A stretch of 64,000 nucleotides of DNA from Opitutaceae bacterium UBA2377 (GTDB lineage Bacteria; Verrucomicrobiota; Verrucomicrobiia; Opitutales; Opitutaceae): assembly GCA_002344205.1 (NCBI GenBank), contig DDSZ01000029.1, forward strand, positions 11,097-75,096. The letters are read 5' to 3'. Position numbers and translations under genes: made by a program. Position 1 is the first letter of the stretch; each line of letters starts with the position of its first letter. The notes below the pieces were generated by a model. It saw nothing but the letters and a program-made list of their open reading frames with translations. It did no database searches and was not told the DNA's origin. Positions 1-11,017 of the stretch are shown here, in pieces.

Positions 1-1910
1 ACATCCACGGCGTAGCCATCGGCGGCCGGCTTGAGGGTGCCGGCCACCGTCAGATCGGACTGCCGCCCGCGGGCCGCATTGACGAAGGTCAGCGGCAGAT
101 CGAGGCGGATAGCACCATCCGCACCCACCGTGGCGCGCACTTCGCCCTGAATACCGGGGAGTGATTCGCCGGTGGCGACCGCCAGTTCACGAAATTGGAA
201 ACGAGCCGTATAATCGGACTGCGCGCCGAGGCTGCCGGTGAAATCGCCCGTGAAAGCGCCCTGCGTGAGGGCGATGCCGGCGGGTGCCAGCGGCTGGCGC
301 AGCCAAGCCGGCAGTCCCGCACTCCAGCGGCCGGTTACTTTGACCGGGGCCGCGGCGGTGGAAAGCTGACCGAGCTTCGCGGAGAGCGTCGCGATGGTCT
401 CCGCCTCGCTGCGGACCAGCAGCTCGGTGAGATCGGCCTGCCAGCCTTGGGGCGAATACTCGGCCGCGAGCCGGAGCGTGAGCCCGACTTGGCGCAGGAG
501 CGGCCCTTCCGCCTGCGCAAGATTGAGCTGCTCCAGCACCAAGGGGCTGCGGGTGCGCACGGCCAGTCCGCCGCCGCCCGCGCCGACCACAAGTTGGCCA
601 TGCAAGGGTGCGCCGTTGAGCTGGTAGCCCGACAGAAAGGGCGCAGCCCAGCCGACCGGCACGGCCTGCAGATGCAGCACAAACAAATCGGTCGCGGCAT
701 CGGCCACCTTCAGGTCGCCGGTCGCCGTGTTGTATTCGAAGGCCTGCAACGCCTCCGCCGCCAGCACGGGGCCGCCCTGCGTAACATTCCAGGAGAGGCG
801 CTCGATCCGCACGGTGTCGCTGCGCAAGGTGACATCGAATTCCCCATAGGTGCCGAAGGCGCCCACGACGGCCAGCCCGGGCTGCAGGAGCGCGAGCCGG
901 TCGGCCGAGGTTTTCAGCCGGCCGGCGGCATGGACGTAGGAAAACTGCGCATCGGTCTCGAACATACCCGCGCCCACCGCCTCAAAGGACGGCAGCGGCC
1001 GGCCGAGCATGAACGGGGCGACATCGGTATCGCGCACATCGAGCTTCCACACGCCGCCGAGCCGCGCGCTGTTGTCGGGAAAGCTGGCCTGCAGGTCCAC
1101 GAGCCGTTTGCCCACGGACTGGACATTGAGCCCGTAGGTCTCGCCGCCGGGCACGCGGGCAGCGCGCGCATCGAGGGTCAGTTGCACGCCCTGCGGCAAG
1201 GCGGGACCGGCGGCCTCGGCATCGAGGTGCAGGGCAATGCGGCCGAACGACCGGGCGGTCTCCATCGCGGCCTGCAGGGTGCCGCGGACATTGAGTGTGG
1301 TGACGGGCTGATCCGCGCCGGACAGCCCGGCCGCCCCCGAGAAGGTGAATGCGCCCTCGTGGCCGGCCGCCAGCCGGCCGCCGCGCACGACCACCTGCAT
1401 CCGGGCGACACTGTCCGCCGCGGCGTCATGGAAGATGACGACGCCTTCCAGCTCGACGCCGTCGAGCGAGAGATCCACCGGCAACTGCAATTGGTTGAAC
1501 ACCCCTTGGAAAACCAGCGCGGCCGTGGTCGCCGCGGTCTCGACGGTGGCCGCAACCGGCCGGGCATCCGCATCGCCCGCCGCCGCGGTGAGATCGAGCG
1601 TCCAGCCCTTGGCCACCAGCCGCGAGACCGAGACCCGGCTCCGCAACGCAGCATCGATCACCGGCAAGCCGATCTCGGCGGAAGGCAGCAGCAGCGAGCC
1701 GCCGGCAAATCCGACCCGCACCTGCTCCAGCCGCACCTGCTGCAAGCCGGCGGACACCCGTTGGAGCGCGATGTCCGTCCCCGGCTGGCCGGCCAGCGCC
1801 TTCCGCACGGCCCAAGTCTGGAAGGAAGCATTGAAAGCCAGCACCACCGCCAGCGCGGCGAGCCCGGCAACCACTCCCAGACCAATCAGCAGATAGCGGA
1901 CAATTTTCAT
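1..1910 (-). CDS. AsmA/TamB-like envelope protein, 3' end outside window
   Basis: From an ATG at 1908-1910 the minus strand gives an uninterrupted frame of about 636 codons that runs off the left edge, so the C-terminus is missing. It opens with a single membrane anchor (MKIVRYLLIGLGVVAGLAAL), then a long run of alternating hydrophobic, beta-rich sequence with little charge clustering, typical of the AsmA/TamB/DUF748 group that spans the periplasm and is linked to outer-membrane lipid or protein transport. That assignment rests on architecture, not a diagnostic motif. It begins 67 bases after the tolC-like gene on the same strand and may be cotranscribed with the efflux operon. GGAG lies directly before the start but is too close to be a good ribosome site. 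Confidence 0.7.
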   Translation of the reverse strand, partial: MKIVRYLLIGLGVVAGLAALAVVLAFNASFQTWAVRKALAGQPGTDIALQRVSAGLQQVRLEQVRVGFAGGSLLLPSAEIGLPVIDAALRSRVSVSRLVAKGWTLDLTAAAGDADARPVAATVETAATTAALVFQGVFNQLQLPVDLSLDGVELEGVVIFHDAAADSVARMQVVVRGGRLAAGHEGAFTFSGAAGLSGADQPVTTLNVRGTLQAAMETARSFGRIALHLDAEAAGPALPQGVQLTLDARAARVPGGETYGLNVQSVGKRLVDLQASFPDNSARLGGVWKLDVRDTDVAPFMLGRPLPSFEAVGAGMFETDAQFSYVHAAGRLKTSADRLALLQPGLAVVGAFGTYGEFDVTLRSDTVRIERLSWNVTQGGPVLAAEALQAFEYNTATGDLKVADAATDLFVLHLQAVPVGWAAPFLSGYQLNGAPLHGQLVVGAGGGGLAVRTRSPLVLEQLNLAQAEGPLLRQVGLTLRLAAEYSPQGWQADLTELLVRSEAETIATLSAKLGQLSTAAAPVKVTGRWSAGLPAWLRQPLAPAGIALTQGAFTGDFTGSLGAQSDYTARFQFRELAVATGESLPGIQGEVRATVGADGAIRLDLPLTFVNAARGRQSDLTVAGTLKPAADGYAVD

Positions 1911-1977
1911 GCTCCAGAGGCTGACATGCCCGCCGTCAGCGGGTTGCGTTGAATTTGATGAACGGTCGCGCGGCGCT

Positions 1978-3351
1978 TCAGGAGCGCGTCACAAAGGGAT
2001 CGGCCTGCCCGATGGCCTTGCGCATGGCGGCCAGCGCCACGTTGTAATTGTAATAGGCGACCAACTGGTTGAGCCGGGCGTCGGTGAGCGCGACCTGGCT
2101 GGTCAGCACATCGAGCTGGGTGGCCGTGCCAGCGCCGTAGCGGACATTGGCCAGGCGCAGGGCCTCCGTCGCCTGCTCGACGACCTTGCCGGAGGCATCC
2201 ACCAGTTCCCAGGCCTCGGTCAGCGCGGAATGGGCCCGGCGCACCTCGACGTCGATCGCCAGCGTGGCTTCCTCGACCGCGAGGCGGGTCTGCATAAGCT
2301 GGGACTTGGTCTGCGCCACGCGGCCAGCCGTGGCGCGGCCGTCAAAGATATTCCACTGGGCCTGCACGCCGGCCGTCCAGCCTTCGCGGCGAAAACTCGC
2401 GCCGGACGTGCCCGCACCGAGCCAGTCGTAGCGGCCGAACAGCGCCACCTGGGGCTGATAACCGGAGCGGGCCACCGAGACCTGCTCCAGACCCGCGGTC
2501 TCCAGCTTTTCCAGCCGTTGGAGCTCGGGCCGCTGGGAACGCGCGGCGGCCAGGGCATCGCGCAGGTCGAAGGTCACTTCAGGGCCCGGCTCGAGCGAGC
2601 CGACAAAATCGGGCACCTTCGCTACGTTGTGCCCGGCGGCGTTGACGAAACCGAGCACCTGGCGCAGCTCCTCGATGCTGACGCGCCAGGCGTTGCGCGC
2701 GGAGATGAGCGCGGGGCGGCCGTTGGCGAGGGCGACCTCGGCGCGGAGCACCTCGAAATTGGAAACCGCGCCGGCCTCAAAGCGGTTGCGCACATCCTTC
2801 AACTGCTCCTCGAGGAGCTTCACGTTCTCCTCCTGCACGGCGATGCGCTGCTGCGTGAGCAGCACGGCATAGAAACGCGTGCGCACCAGCAGGAGCTGCT
2901 CGTTGATGGTCCCCTGCAGGTCGAGCAACGCCGCCTCCTTGGCCAGCGAGGCGCTCTTGACGGCCGCCGCCACGCCGCCGCCGGCGTAAACGACCTGCGT
3001 GGCCTGGAGGTTGACGCCCCAATTGCGGTCGGTCGGAACGACGGACTGGGAGACCTGCTCGTCGTTGCGGGCGTAGTTCGCGCCCGCCGTCACGTTGGGA
3101 ATCTGCGCGGAGCGGATCTCGATGAGCACGCCTTCCTGCTGACGGATGCGCTCGCGCGCCTGCCGGATGGCGTGGTTGTTGTCCAAGGCGAAGGCCAGGG
3201 CGTAATCGAGGTTGAGCTCATCGGGCACGGCGTAGTCGGGATCCGGCTGACCGTCGGACCGGAAGGGCTCGGCAGGCTGCGCGGACAATATGGCAGTGCC
3301 GAGGCACAGCAATGCAGTGAACGTTACCAAGCGCGAAAATTTCGTAGGCAT
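1978..3351 (-). CDS. TolC-family outer-membrane efflux channel
   Basis: A 457-residue protein with a signal peptide (about residues 1-24, MPTKFSRLVTFTALLCLG then an Ala-Gln cleavage region). The mature part shows the two repeated long-helix halves of TolC/OprM proteins, with L-LDYALAFALDNN near the start of half one and repeated R-E-LE/Q-A-L heptads. TolC trimers form the outer-membrane duct of tripartite pumps. The frame stays open upstream into the RND gene, but the signal peptide fixes the start at 3351, 11 bases after the pump gene. It is the last pump component in the marR-adaptor-RND-tolC order, so a complete three-part pump is encoded here. Confidence 0.93.
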   Translation of the reverse strand: MPTKFSRLVTFTALLCLGTAILSAQPAEPFRSDGQPDPDYAVPDELNLDYALAFALDNNHAIRQARERIRQQEGVLIEIRSAQIPNVTAGANYARNDEQVSQSVVPTDRNWGVNLQATQVVYAGGGVAAAVKSASLAKEAALLDLQGTINEQLLLVRTRFYAVLLTQQRIAVQEENVKLLEEQLKDVRNRFEAGAVSNFEVLRAEVALANGRPALISARNAWRVSIEELRQVLGFVNAAGHNVAKVPDFVGSLEPGPEVTFDLRDALAAARSQRPELQRLEKLETAGLEQVSVARSGYQPQVALFGRYDWLGAGTSGASFRREGWTAGVQAQWNIFDGRATAGRVAQTKSQLMQTRLAVEEATLAIDVEVRRAHSALTEAWELVDASGKVVEQATEALRLANVRYGAGTATQLDVLTSQVALTDARLNQLVAYYNYNVALAAMRKAIGQADPFVTRS

Positions 3352-3362
3352 GGGAGGAATGA

Positions 3363-6300
3363 TCAAGAAACCGGAATCGCGGCAGGCGCCAGATCCTTGC
3401 GGGACTTGGCGTGGTCCTTGGCGATCAACATATAGACGGAGGGGATGATGAACAGGGTGAAGAAGGTGCCGATGGCCATGCCGCACACCAGCACCAAGCC
3501 GATGGAATTGCGGGCCGCGGCACCGGGCCCGGTGACGAAAATGAGCATCATATGACCGAAGATGGTGGCGGCCGTGGTCATCAGGACCGGACGGAGGCGA
3601 GTCATCGCAGACTCGCGGATGGCGTCGAGTTTGGCGCGACCCTGCTCCTGGAGGTTGTTGGCAAACTCCACGATCAGAATGCCATGTTTCACAATCAGGC
3701 CGATCAGGGTGATGATGCCGACCTGGGAATAGATATTCCAGGAGGTCGTCCAACCCCAGCTCCAGTGGGGTGTCCACGGATCGCCCGGCGCGCGCAAAGC
3801 GGTGAAGATCATCGCGCCGAATAACGCGAGCGGGGCCGAGCCGAGCAGGATGACCAGCGGATCACGGAAGCTGTTGAACTGCGCGGCCAGCACGAGGAAG
3901 ATCAGCAGCAGGGCCAGGGCGAGCGCCGGCAGGAAACGACTGCCCTCCTTGCGGAGCTGGCGCGATTCGCCGCCGTAGTCGATGGAGTAACCGGGCGGCA
4001 TGACTTTCGCCGCTTCTGCCTCCAGCGCCTTGAGCGCGGAGTCCAGGGGCGCCGTGGCGATGCCGGAAAGCTTGACCGCGTTGAGCTGGTTGAAGCGGTT
4101 GAGCGAGCGCGGCTCCACGGAACGGGAGATCGTGGCGATGTTGGCGAGCGGCATCAACTGGCCGTCGGCGCCGGTGATGTAGATATCCGCCAACTGATCG
4201 GGGTTGAGCCGGTTGGCGCGCTCGACCTGCGGGATGACTTTGTAGCTGCGGCCGTCGATGCTGAAGCGGTTCACGTAGCCGCCGCCGAGCAGGATGCCGA
4301 GGTCGGCGCTGACCTGCTGGAGATTGAGGCCGAGCGCGGCCACCTTGTCGCGGTCGATGTGCAGGCGGGCCTGCGGCTCGTCGATTTTGATGTCGAGCGT
4401 CGGCGGGAAAGCGAAGAGGCCGGTGCCGGCGACGTTGGCCGAAATCTGCTTGGCGACCTCGTAAACCTCGCGGGTGTCGGCGGTGGAGGCGATGATGAAC
4501 TCGACCGGAAAGTTGCTGCCACCAGGCAGCGAGCCGGGCAGCACCGGGAAGATGCGCACGCCGGGCACGACGTGCAGGCCGGGCATCAGCTCCTGCCGGA
4601 TGGCAAAGATGTCACGGTCGCGCTGGTCCCACGGTTTCATGACCACACCGCCAAAACCACCCGCCGGGAAGGTGATCTGGAAGGTGTAGTCGGACTCCGG
4701 CAGGGCCATGAACTTGCTGTTCACCTCGGCGGTGAAGAGGCTGCTCTGCTCGATGGTGGAGTTCGACGGCGTATCGACGATACCGAAGATGACACCTTGG
4801 TCCTCGGTGGGAGCCAGCTCCGTGGACATGGAGGAAAGGATGTAGAGCGGAAACACCATCAGGGTGAGGACAATCCACACCGTATAAACCACCGGACGGG
4901 CCTGCAGGGTGTTTTCCAACACGCGACCGTAAAACTCGCGGAGCCGGTCGAAGCGGTGGTTGACCCAGCCGACGAAGCCGCGCTCCTCCTCCTTCGCATC
5001 GTGCAGCAGCCGCGAGGCCATCATCGGCGAGAGCGTGAGCGCCACCCAGCCGGAAATAAGCACGGCACCGGCCAGCGTGATGGCAAACTCGCGGAACAAT
5101 GAGCCGGTGAGGCCGCCTTGAAAGGCGATCGGGGCATAAACCGCGGCCAGCGTGACCGCCATGGAAATGACGGGGCCGACCAGCTCGCGGGCGCCCATGA
5201 TGGCCGCATCCATCGGCGTGCGCCCCTCGCGGACGTGGCGCTCGACGTTCTCAACGATCACGATGGCGTCGTCCACCACCAGACCGACCGAGAGCACGAT
5301 GGCGAGCAGCGTGAGCAGGTTGATCGTAAAACCGAAGGCCTGCATGAGGAACACGGCGCCGATCAGCGAAACCGGGATGGCCACGATCGGGATGAGGGCC
5401 GAGCGCAGCGAACCGAGGAAGAGGAATATGACCACGACGACGACGAGGAGCGTCTCGGAAAGCGTCTTCACGACATCCTTGAGCGCGCTGTCGATATACT
5501 TGGTGCCGTCGTAGGCCACGCCGCCGGTGAAACCGACGGGGAAGCGCTTTTGGATCTGCTCCATCTCGGCATGCACCGCCTTGATGACATCGAGCGTGTT
5601 GGCATTCGGCAGCGGCCAGATGCCCATGAAGACCGCCTGTTCGCCGGTGAAGCGCACGTCGGCATCATAATCCTCGGCGCCAAGCACAACGTCGGCGATG
5701 TCGGCGAGACGCACGATCACGCCGTCCACCTCGCGGACCACAAGCTGCCGAAACTCGTCCACGCTCTGCAGGTCGGTATCGGCCGTGAGGTTGATCTGCA
5801 CATAGGCGCCCTTGGTCTTGCCCACGGCGGCGCGCGTATTGTTGGCCACCAGGGCGGCCCGCACCTGCGCCGGGCTGATTCCGTAGGCGGCGAGCCGGTC
5901 GGGCTTCAGCCAAACACGGATCGCATACGTGCGGCCGCCGAGGATGTCCGCCCGCTGCACGCCGGGGACGGCCGTGAGGGCGGGCTGGACGACGCGCACC
6001 AGGTAGTCGGTGACCTCGTTGGGCTCGAGCACGGTCGAGCGGAAGCTCAGATACATCGAGGCAAACTGGTTGTCGGCCGTCTCGATGTTGACCGCGGGCA
6101 GTTCGGCCTCGGGCGGCAGATCGTTGCGCACCTGGTTGACCTTGGAATTGATCTCGGCGAGCGCCTTGTTGGCATCGTAGTTGAGCCGCAGGCGGGCGCG
6201 GACGATGGAAACGCCCTGCTGGCTCTGCGACTCGATGTAGTCGATGCCGTCGGCCGCAGCCACGGCCCGTTCAATGGGGGAAGTAACGAACCCGCGGACC

Positions 6301-6506
6301 AGCTCGGCATTGGCGCCGATGTAGGGTGTGGTGACGGTGATCGCGGCGTTGTCGCTGCGGGGATACTGGCGGACGTTGATGCCGCCCAGCCCCTTGAAGG
6401 CCGGCACGAAGGACGGCAGCAAAGCCTGAAGACCGGCGATGATGATGATCAGGTTGACCACCACGGCCAGCACGGGCCGCTTGATGAAAATATCCGTGAA
6501 TTTCAT
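3363..6506 (-). CDS. RND efflux pump inner-membrane subunit (HAE1 type)
   Basis: A 1047-residue proton-driven exporter of the hydrophobe/amphiphile efflux family. It begins MKFTDIFIKRPVLAVVVN, the standard first transmembrane helix, and has the proton-relay aspartates D412-D413 in SVGLVVDDAIVIVEN (equivalent to D407/D408 of AcrB) and the TM10 lysine in LIGLIVKHGILIVEFAN. Two homologous halves with large periplasmic loops are evident. An extra Trp/Pro-rich segment (PGDPWTPHWSWGWTTSW) interrupts the usually short loop before TM10. It sits between adaptor (18 bases upstream) and TolC (11 bases downstream), so all three should be coexpressed. Substrate cannot be told; a MarR regulator suggests phenolic or other aromatic toxicants (inference). 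Confidence 0.96.
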   Translation of the reverse strand: MKFTDIFIKRPVLAVVVNLIIIIAGLQALLPSFVPAFKGLGGINVRQYPRSDNAAITVTTPYIGANAELVRGFVTSPIERAVAAADGIDYIESQSQQGVSIVRARLRLNYDANKALAEINSKVNQVRNDLPPEAELPAVNIETADNQFASMYLSFRSTVLEPNEVTDYLVRVVQPALTAVPGVQRADILGGRTYAIRVWLKPDRLAAYGISPAQVRAALVANNTRAAVGKTKGAYVQINLTADTDLQSVDEFRQLVVREVDGVIVRLADIADVVLGAEDYDADVRFTGEQAVFMGIWPLPNANTLDVIKAVHAEMEQIQKRFPVGFTGGVAYDGTKYIDSALKDVVKTLSETLLVVVVVIFLFLGSLRSALIPIVAIPVSLIGAVFLMQAFGFTINLLTLLAIVLSVGLVVDDAIVIVENVERHVREGRTPMDAAIMGARELVGPVISMAVTLAAVYAPIAFQGGLTGSLFREFAITLAGAVLISGWVALTLSPMMASRLLHDAKEEERGFVGWVNHRFDRLREFYGRVLENTLQARPVVYTVWIVLTLMVFPLYILSSMSTELAPTEDQGVIFGIVDTPSNSTIEQSSLFTAEVNSKFMALPESDYTFQITFPAGGFGGVVMKPWDQRDRDIFAIRQELMPGLHVVPGVRIFPVLPGSLPGGSNFPVEFIIASTADTREVYEVAKQISANVAGTGLFAFPPTLDIKIDEPQARLHIDRDKVAALGLNLQQVSADLGILLGGGYVNRFSIDGRSYKVIPQVERANRLNPDQLADIYITGADGQLMPLANIATISRSVEPRSLNRFNQLNAVKLSGIATAPLDSALKALEAEAAKVMPPGYSIDYGGESRQLRKEGSRFLPALALALLLIFLVLAAQFNSFRDPLVILLGSAPLALFGAMIFTALRAPGDPWTPHWSWGWTTSWNIYSQVGIITLIGLIVKHGILIVEFANNLQEQGRAKLDAIRESAMTRLRPVLMTTAATIFGHMMLIFVTGPGAAARNSIGLVLVCGMAIGTFFTLFIIPSVYMLIAKDHAKSRKDLAPAAIPVS

Positions 6507-6524
6507 GGTGACGCGGTGACCCGA

Positions 6525-7643
6525 TCAGGAATTGTTCGGCCGGGGATTGAGGCTGGGATTCGGGGCCAGGGTGTTGTCCACGATGACCGCCGTGCCGTTG
6601 CCGAGCTTGAAGACGCCGCTGGTGGCGACTTCCTCGCCGGGCGCAACGCCCTCGGTCACGGCGACAAAGTCGCCCCGGGTGGCGCCGAGCCGCACGAAGC
6701 GCTGCTCCGCGCGCTTGACCAGCGCGCCGGTCTTTTCGTCCTTCACTTCCTTGAGCACAAAGATGCTGTCACCGTAGGATTGGTAATAGACGGCGGTCGC
6801 GGGCACCATCACCACGGGCAGCCGTTCGGGGGAAACGACCTCGACGTTGACGAACAGACCGGGGCTGAGTTCCTCGCCGGCATTGGCCAGTGTAACCTGC
6901 ACACGGACACTGCGGGTAACGGCGTCCACTTCGGGGCTGATGGCCGTGATCCGGCCTTCATAGACGACGCCGGGGCGCGCGTCGGTGGTCACCCGCGCCA
7001 AGGTGCCGGTGCGGATGTCGGCGAGCCGCTGCTGCGGCACGGCAAAATCCACATGGATCGGATCGAGCGACTGCAGGGTGACGATCGGATTGCCACGGTC
7101 CAGAAACTGGCCGAGATTTACGAGCCGGATACCGGTGCGGCCGGCAAACGGCGCGCGCATCGATTTTTTGTCGATTTGGGCCTGCAGTGAAGCGACCTCG
7201 GCCACGGTCTGTTTGTAGGCCGCGTCGGCCGCATCGTATTCGGATTTGGCGACGGCATTGCGCTCCAGCAATTCCCGCGCGCGCGTGGCGTTGATGAGCG
7301 CCAGGGCCGCACGAGCTTCGGCCGCGGCCAATTGGGCCCGCTCGACGTCGGTGTCCAAGGCCACGAGCAGGTCGCCCTGCTTGACGATCTGGCCGGACTC
7401 AAAGGCGATGTGCTTCACCGTGCCCTGCCCTTCGCTGGAAATCATCACCCCGTGGTCGGCCCGCAGGGAACCCACCGCCCGGATGAGCTGTTCCCATTCG
7501 CCGGAGACCGCATTGGCGGAAGTTACCACCTCGGGAGGAAATTCAAACGGTGGCGGCGGGGCAAACTGCCGGCCCTTGATGAGGAGGATCGGCACGATGA
7601 AAATGGCCAGAACGGCCAGACCAATGGCGAATTTCTTGAGCAT
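6525..7643 (-). CDS. RND efflux periplasmic adaptor (membrane fusion protein)
   Basis: A 372-residue HlyD/AcrA-type adaptor linking the RND pump to the TolC channel. The N-terminus is an uncleaved or weakly cleaved membrane helix (LAVLAIFIVPILLIKG) with no lipobox. Then come a lipoyl-like half (GQGTVKHIAFESGQIVKQGD), a coiled-coil hairpin around residues 105-160 (AEARAALALINATRAREL), the second lipoyl half (MRAPFAGRTGIRLVNLG), a beta-barrel and a membrane-proximal domain. It is 18 bases before the pump gene and 36 bases after marR, consistent with one mRNA. The C-terminus ends in a short Pro/Asn tail (NPSLNPRPNNS). Confidence 0.95.
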   Translation of the reverse strand: MLKKFAIGLAVLAIFIVPILLIKGRQFAPPPPFEFPPEVVTSANAVSGEWEQLIRAVGSLRADHGVMISSEGQGTVKHIAFESGQIVKQGDLLVALDTDVERAQLAAAEARAALALINATRARELLERNAVAKSEYDAADAAYKQTVAEVASLQAQIDKKSMRAPFAGRTGIRLVNLGQFLDRGNPIVTLQSLDPIHVDFAVPQQRLADIRTGTLARVTTDARPGVVYEGRITAISPEVDAVTRSVRVQVTLANAGEELSPGLFVNVEVVSPERLPVVMVPATAVYYQSYGDSIFVLKEVKDEKTGALVKRAEQRFVRLGATRGDFVAVTEGVAPGEEVATSGVFKLGNGTAVIVDNTLAPNPSLNPRPNNS

Positions 7644-7679
7644 GGTATGCAGGTGTTACGGTTCGGAGTAGTTGGAAAA

Positions 7680-8252
7680 TCAAGGGGCGGGCGCAGCGGC
7701 GGGCGCCGGCTCGGCGGTTTGCCGGGAGAGCTTGGCCAGCAGGCGGACGAGCGTCTTGCGCTCGGCCTCGCTCAGCGGGCTCATGATCGCGGCGATGGCC
7801 TTGAAATGACCCGGAAGGAAACCGCGGAGGAAATCGATCGCGGCAGGAGTGAGCGTCACCAGCATCATGCGCCGGTCGTGCGGATCGGGCTCACGTTTTA
7901 CGAAACCGTCGCGCTCCAACGTATCGATCAGGCCGGTCATCGTCGCCCGGGTGACTCCGGCGGCATCGGCCAGACCGGCCGGGGTGCGCGGACCACAATC
8001 GCAATTTTCCGCGCCCATGAGCGTAGCGGCCTCGGGTTCGACTCCCCGCCATAGGAGCATCAACACGCCAAAACGACCCGGCGACATGGCGTGCTGGGTG
8101 AGATTGCGCTCGGTGAGGGCAAACACTTCGTCACCGGTGCGCAGCAGATTCAGATAGGCATCGACGGCCGACGGATCCAGGTCGGGAAACTCCTTGGCCG
8201 CCTCCAAGAGGCATTCGTAGCGCGGCAGGTCTTTGAGCAGCAGGTGCGGCAT
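7680..8252 (-). CDS. MarR-family regulator with a Cys-x-Cys insertion
   Basis: A 190-residue winged-helix regulator. The DNA-reading part is clear: LADAAGVTRATMTGLIDTLERDGFV (about 94-118) followed by the wing DPHDRRMMLVTLT. Between helix 2 and this head lies an insertion containing C84-D-C86 that ordinary MarR proteins lack; a third cysteine is C14. Such a pair could make the protein respond to oxidants or bind metal (inference). It is the first gene of the efflux operon and has a palindrome matching the SlyA consensus in its promoter, so autorepression with control of the whole pump operon is likely. The C-terminus has an Ala-Pro tail. Confidence 0.93.
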   Translation of the reverse strand: MPHLLLKDLPRYECLLEAAKEFPDLDPSAVDAYLNLLRTGDEVFALTERNLTQHAMSPGRFGVLMLLWRGVEPEAATLMGAENCDCGPRTPAGLADAAGVTRATMTGLIDTLERDGFVKREPDPHDRRMMLVTLTPAAIDFLRGFLPGHFKAIAAIMSPLSEAERKTLVRLLAKLSRQTAEPAPAAAPAP

Positions 8253-8291
8253 CGGATCAATTGGTTAGCAACATGACTATAAGGCCGCTGA

Positions 8292-8318
8292 TAGTTAGGA
8301 AGCTAACCTTAATGACAA
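8292..8318 (-). promoter_or_regulatory. Predicted promoter of the marR-efflux operon
   Basis: On the minus strand TTGTCA (8313-8318) matches five of six -35 bases. A weak -10 (AACTAT or ACTATC) lies 16-17 bases further on, at about 8291-8296. The palindromic operator occupies the spacer and reaches the -10, the position expected for repression by blocking polymerase. The -10 is poor, so the exact start point is uncertain. Confidence 0.45.
8294..8307. promoter_or_regulatory. SlyA/MarR-type operator palindrome
   Basis: GTTAGGAAGCTAAC has perfect 5-base arms. Its core TTAGGAAGCTAA differs at one position from the published SlyA consensus TTAGCAAGCTAA. A half-site GGTTAGCAA lies at 8263-8271, between the operator and the start codon. 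The site is 42 bases upstream of the marR start and overlaps the predicted promoter. Confidence 0.65.
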
Positions 8319-8387
8319 GTCCCATTTGCTGATTTTTCAAATTTTCCTTTGGCCAAGGCGTCCGTCCTTTCGGGCGCAGCGGCCATC

Positions 8388-8501
8388 CGCCCAAGGCCAA
8401 GCGCCCTTGGGCGACGGCGCAGCCGGACTATGCAGTTAAACCAAGTGATGCCCGGGTAAGCAGCCCGCTTGCGGGCGCTTTGCCGAAGCGCGCAAGCGCG
8501 C
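8388..8501. repeat. Cluster of three GC-rich hairpins downstream of tkt
   Basis: Three inverted repeats follow one another: a 9-base stem (8388-8396 with 8405-8413, CGCCCAAGG/CCTTGGGCG), GCCCGC-TT-GCGGGC (8463-8476) and GCGCGC-AA-GCGCGC (8488-8501). They lie after the stop of transketolase (minus strand). None is followed by a T-run on either strand, so they may be Rho-dependent or transcript-stabilising structures rather than intrinsic terminators. Nothing else recognisable lies between 8319 and 8530. Confidence 0.5.
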
Positions 8502-8530
8502 TGACCTACACCGGATTGTATGAATTCGGC

Positions 8531-10522
<1,992 letters not shown>

Positions 10523-10580
10523 GGTAAGGGTTTGGAAAGTAGGCCCGCGCTTCACGCCGGGGAAGCAGAATTTGCGCAAT

Positions 10581-10608
10581 AAAAAAGGCGGACCGTGCAA
10601 GGTCCGCC
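10581..10608 (-). terminator. Intrinsic terminator after rplS
   Basis: On the minus strand a perfect 8-base stem GGCGGACC/GGTCCGCC with loop TTGCAC is followed by six T residues (10581-10586). It ends the trmD-rplS transcript before transketolase. Confidence 0.9.
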
Positions 10609-10629
10609 TGAAAGTGGGAGGCGCGCGCC

Positions 10630-11007
10630 TCAGTTGGCGGCGGTCGCGGCGTTCTTGTCGAAACGCATTTCCTTGATCGCCATGGCGGCCTTGCCCTTGC
10701 GGTTGCGCAGGTAGTAAAGACGCGCCTTCATGGGCTCGGAGTGGCGGTCCACCTCGATCTTCTCGACCATGGGGGAGTTCACCGGAAACACCTTCTCGAC
10801 GCCCTCGCCGTAGCTGATGCGGCGGACGGTGAAGGTCTCATGGATGCCATGACCCTTCAGGGCGATGACGATGCCGGCGAAAATCTGGATGCGCTCCTTG
10901 TCACCTTCGCGGACCTTGGTGTGCACCTTCACGCCGTCGCCAACGCGGAAAGCGGGCGTGTCGGTTTTGACCTGGGCGGAGGTGATTTCTTTGATGATCG
11001 GGTTCAT
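10630..11007 (-). CDS. rplS: 50S ribosomal protein bL19
   Basis: A 125-residue large-subunit protein at the 30S-50S interface. The core [35 protein letters not shown] and [20 protein letters not shown] is diagnostic, as is the basic [16 protein letters not shown] segment. The start [12 protein letters not shown] at 11007 gives the normal length; the longer open frame overlaps trmD. It lies 10 bases after trmD and ends in an intrinsic terminator. Confidence 0.98.
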   Translation of the reverse strand: MNPIIKEITSAQVKTDTPAFRVGDGVKVHTKVREGDKERIQIFAGIVIALKGHGIHETFTVRRISYGEGVEKVFPVNSPMVEKIEVDRHSEPMKARLYYLRNRKGKAAMAIKEMRFDKNAATAAN

Positions 11008-11017
11008 GGCTATGGCT

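Noticed and set aside
195..1952. Long open frame on the plus strand (585 codons)
   Set aside because: It is antisense to the AsmA-like gene; its product is rich in Arg/Gly/His with no recognisable domain, typical of a shadow frame in high-GC DNA.
3352..3777. Longer start for the TolC gene
   Set aside because: It would overlap the RND gene by about 400 bases and lose the signal peptide.
5118..7190. 690-codon open frame on the plus strand
   Set aside because: Antisense to the RND pump and adaptor; sequence is His/Asp/Gly-rich and without domains.
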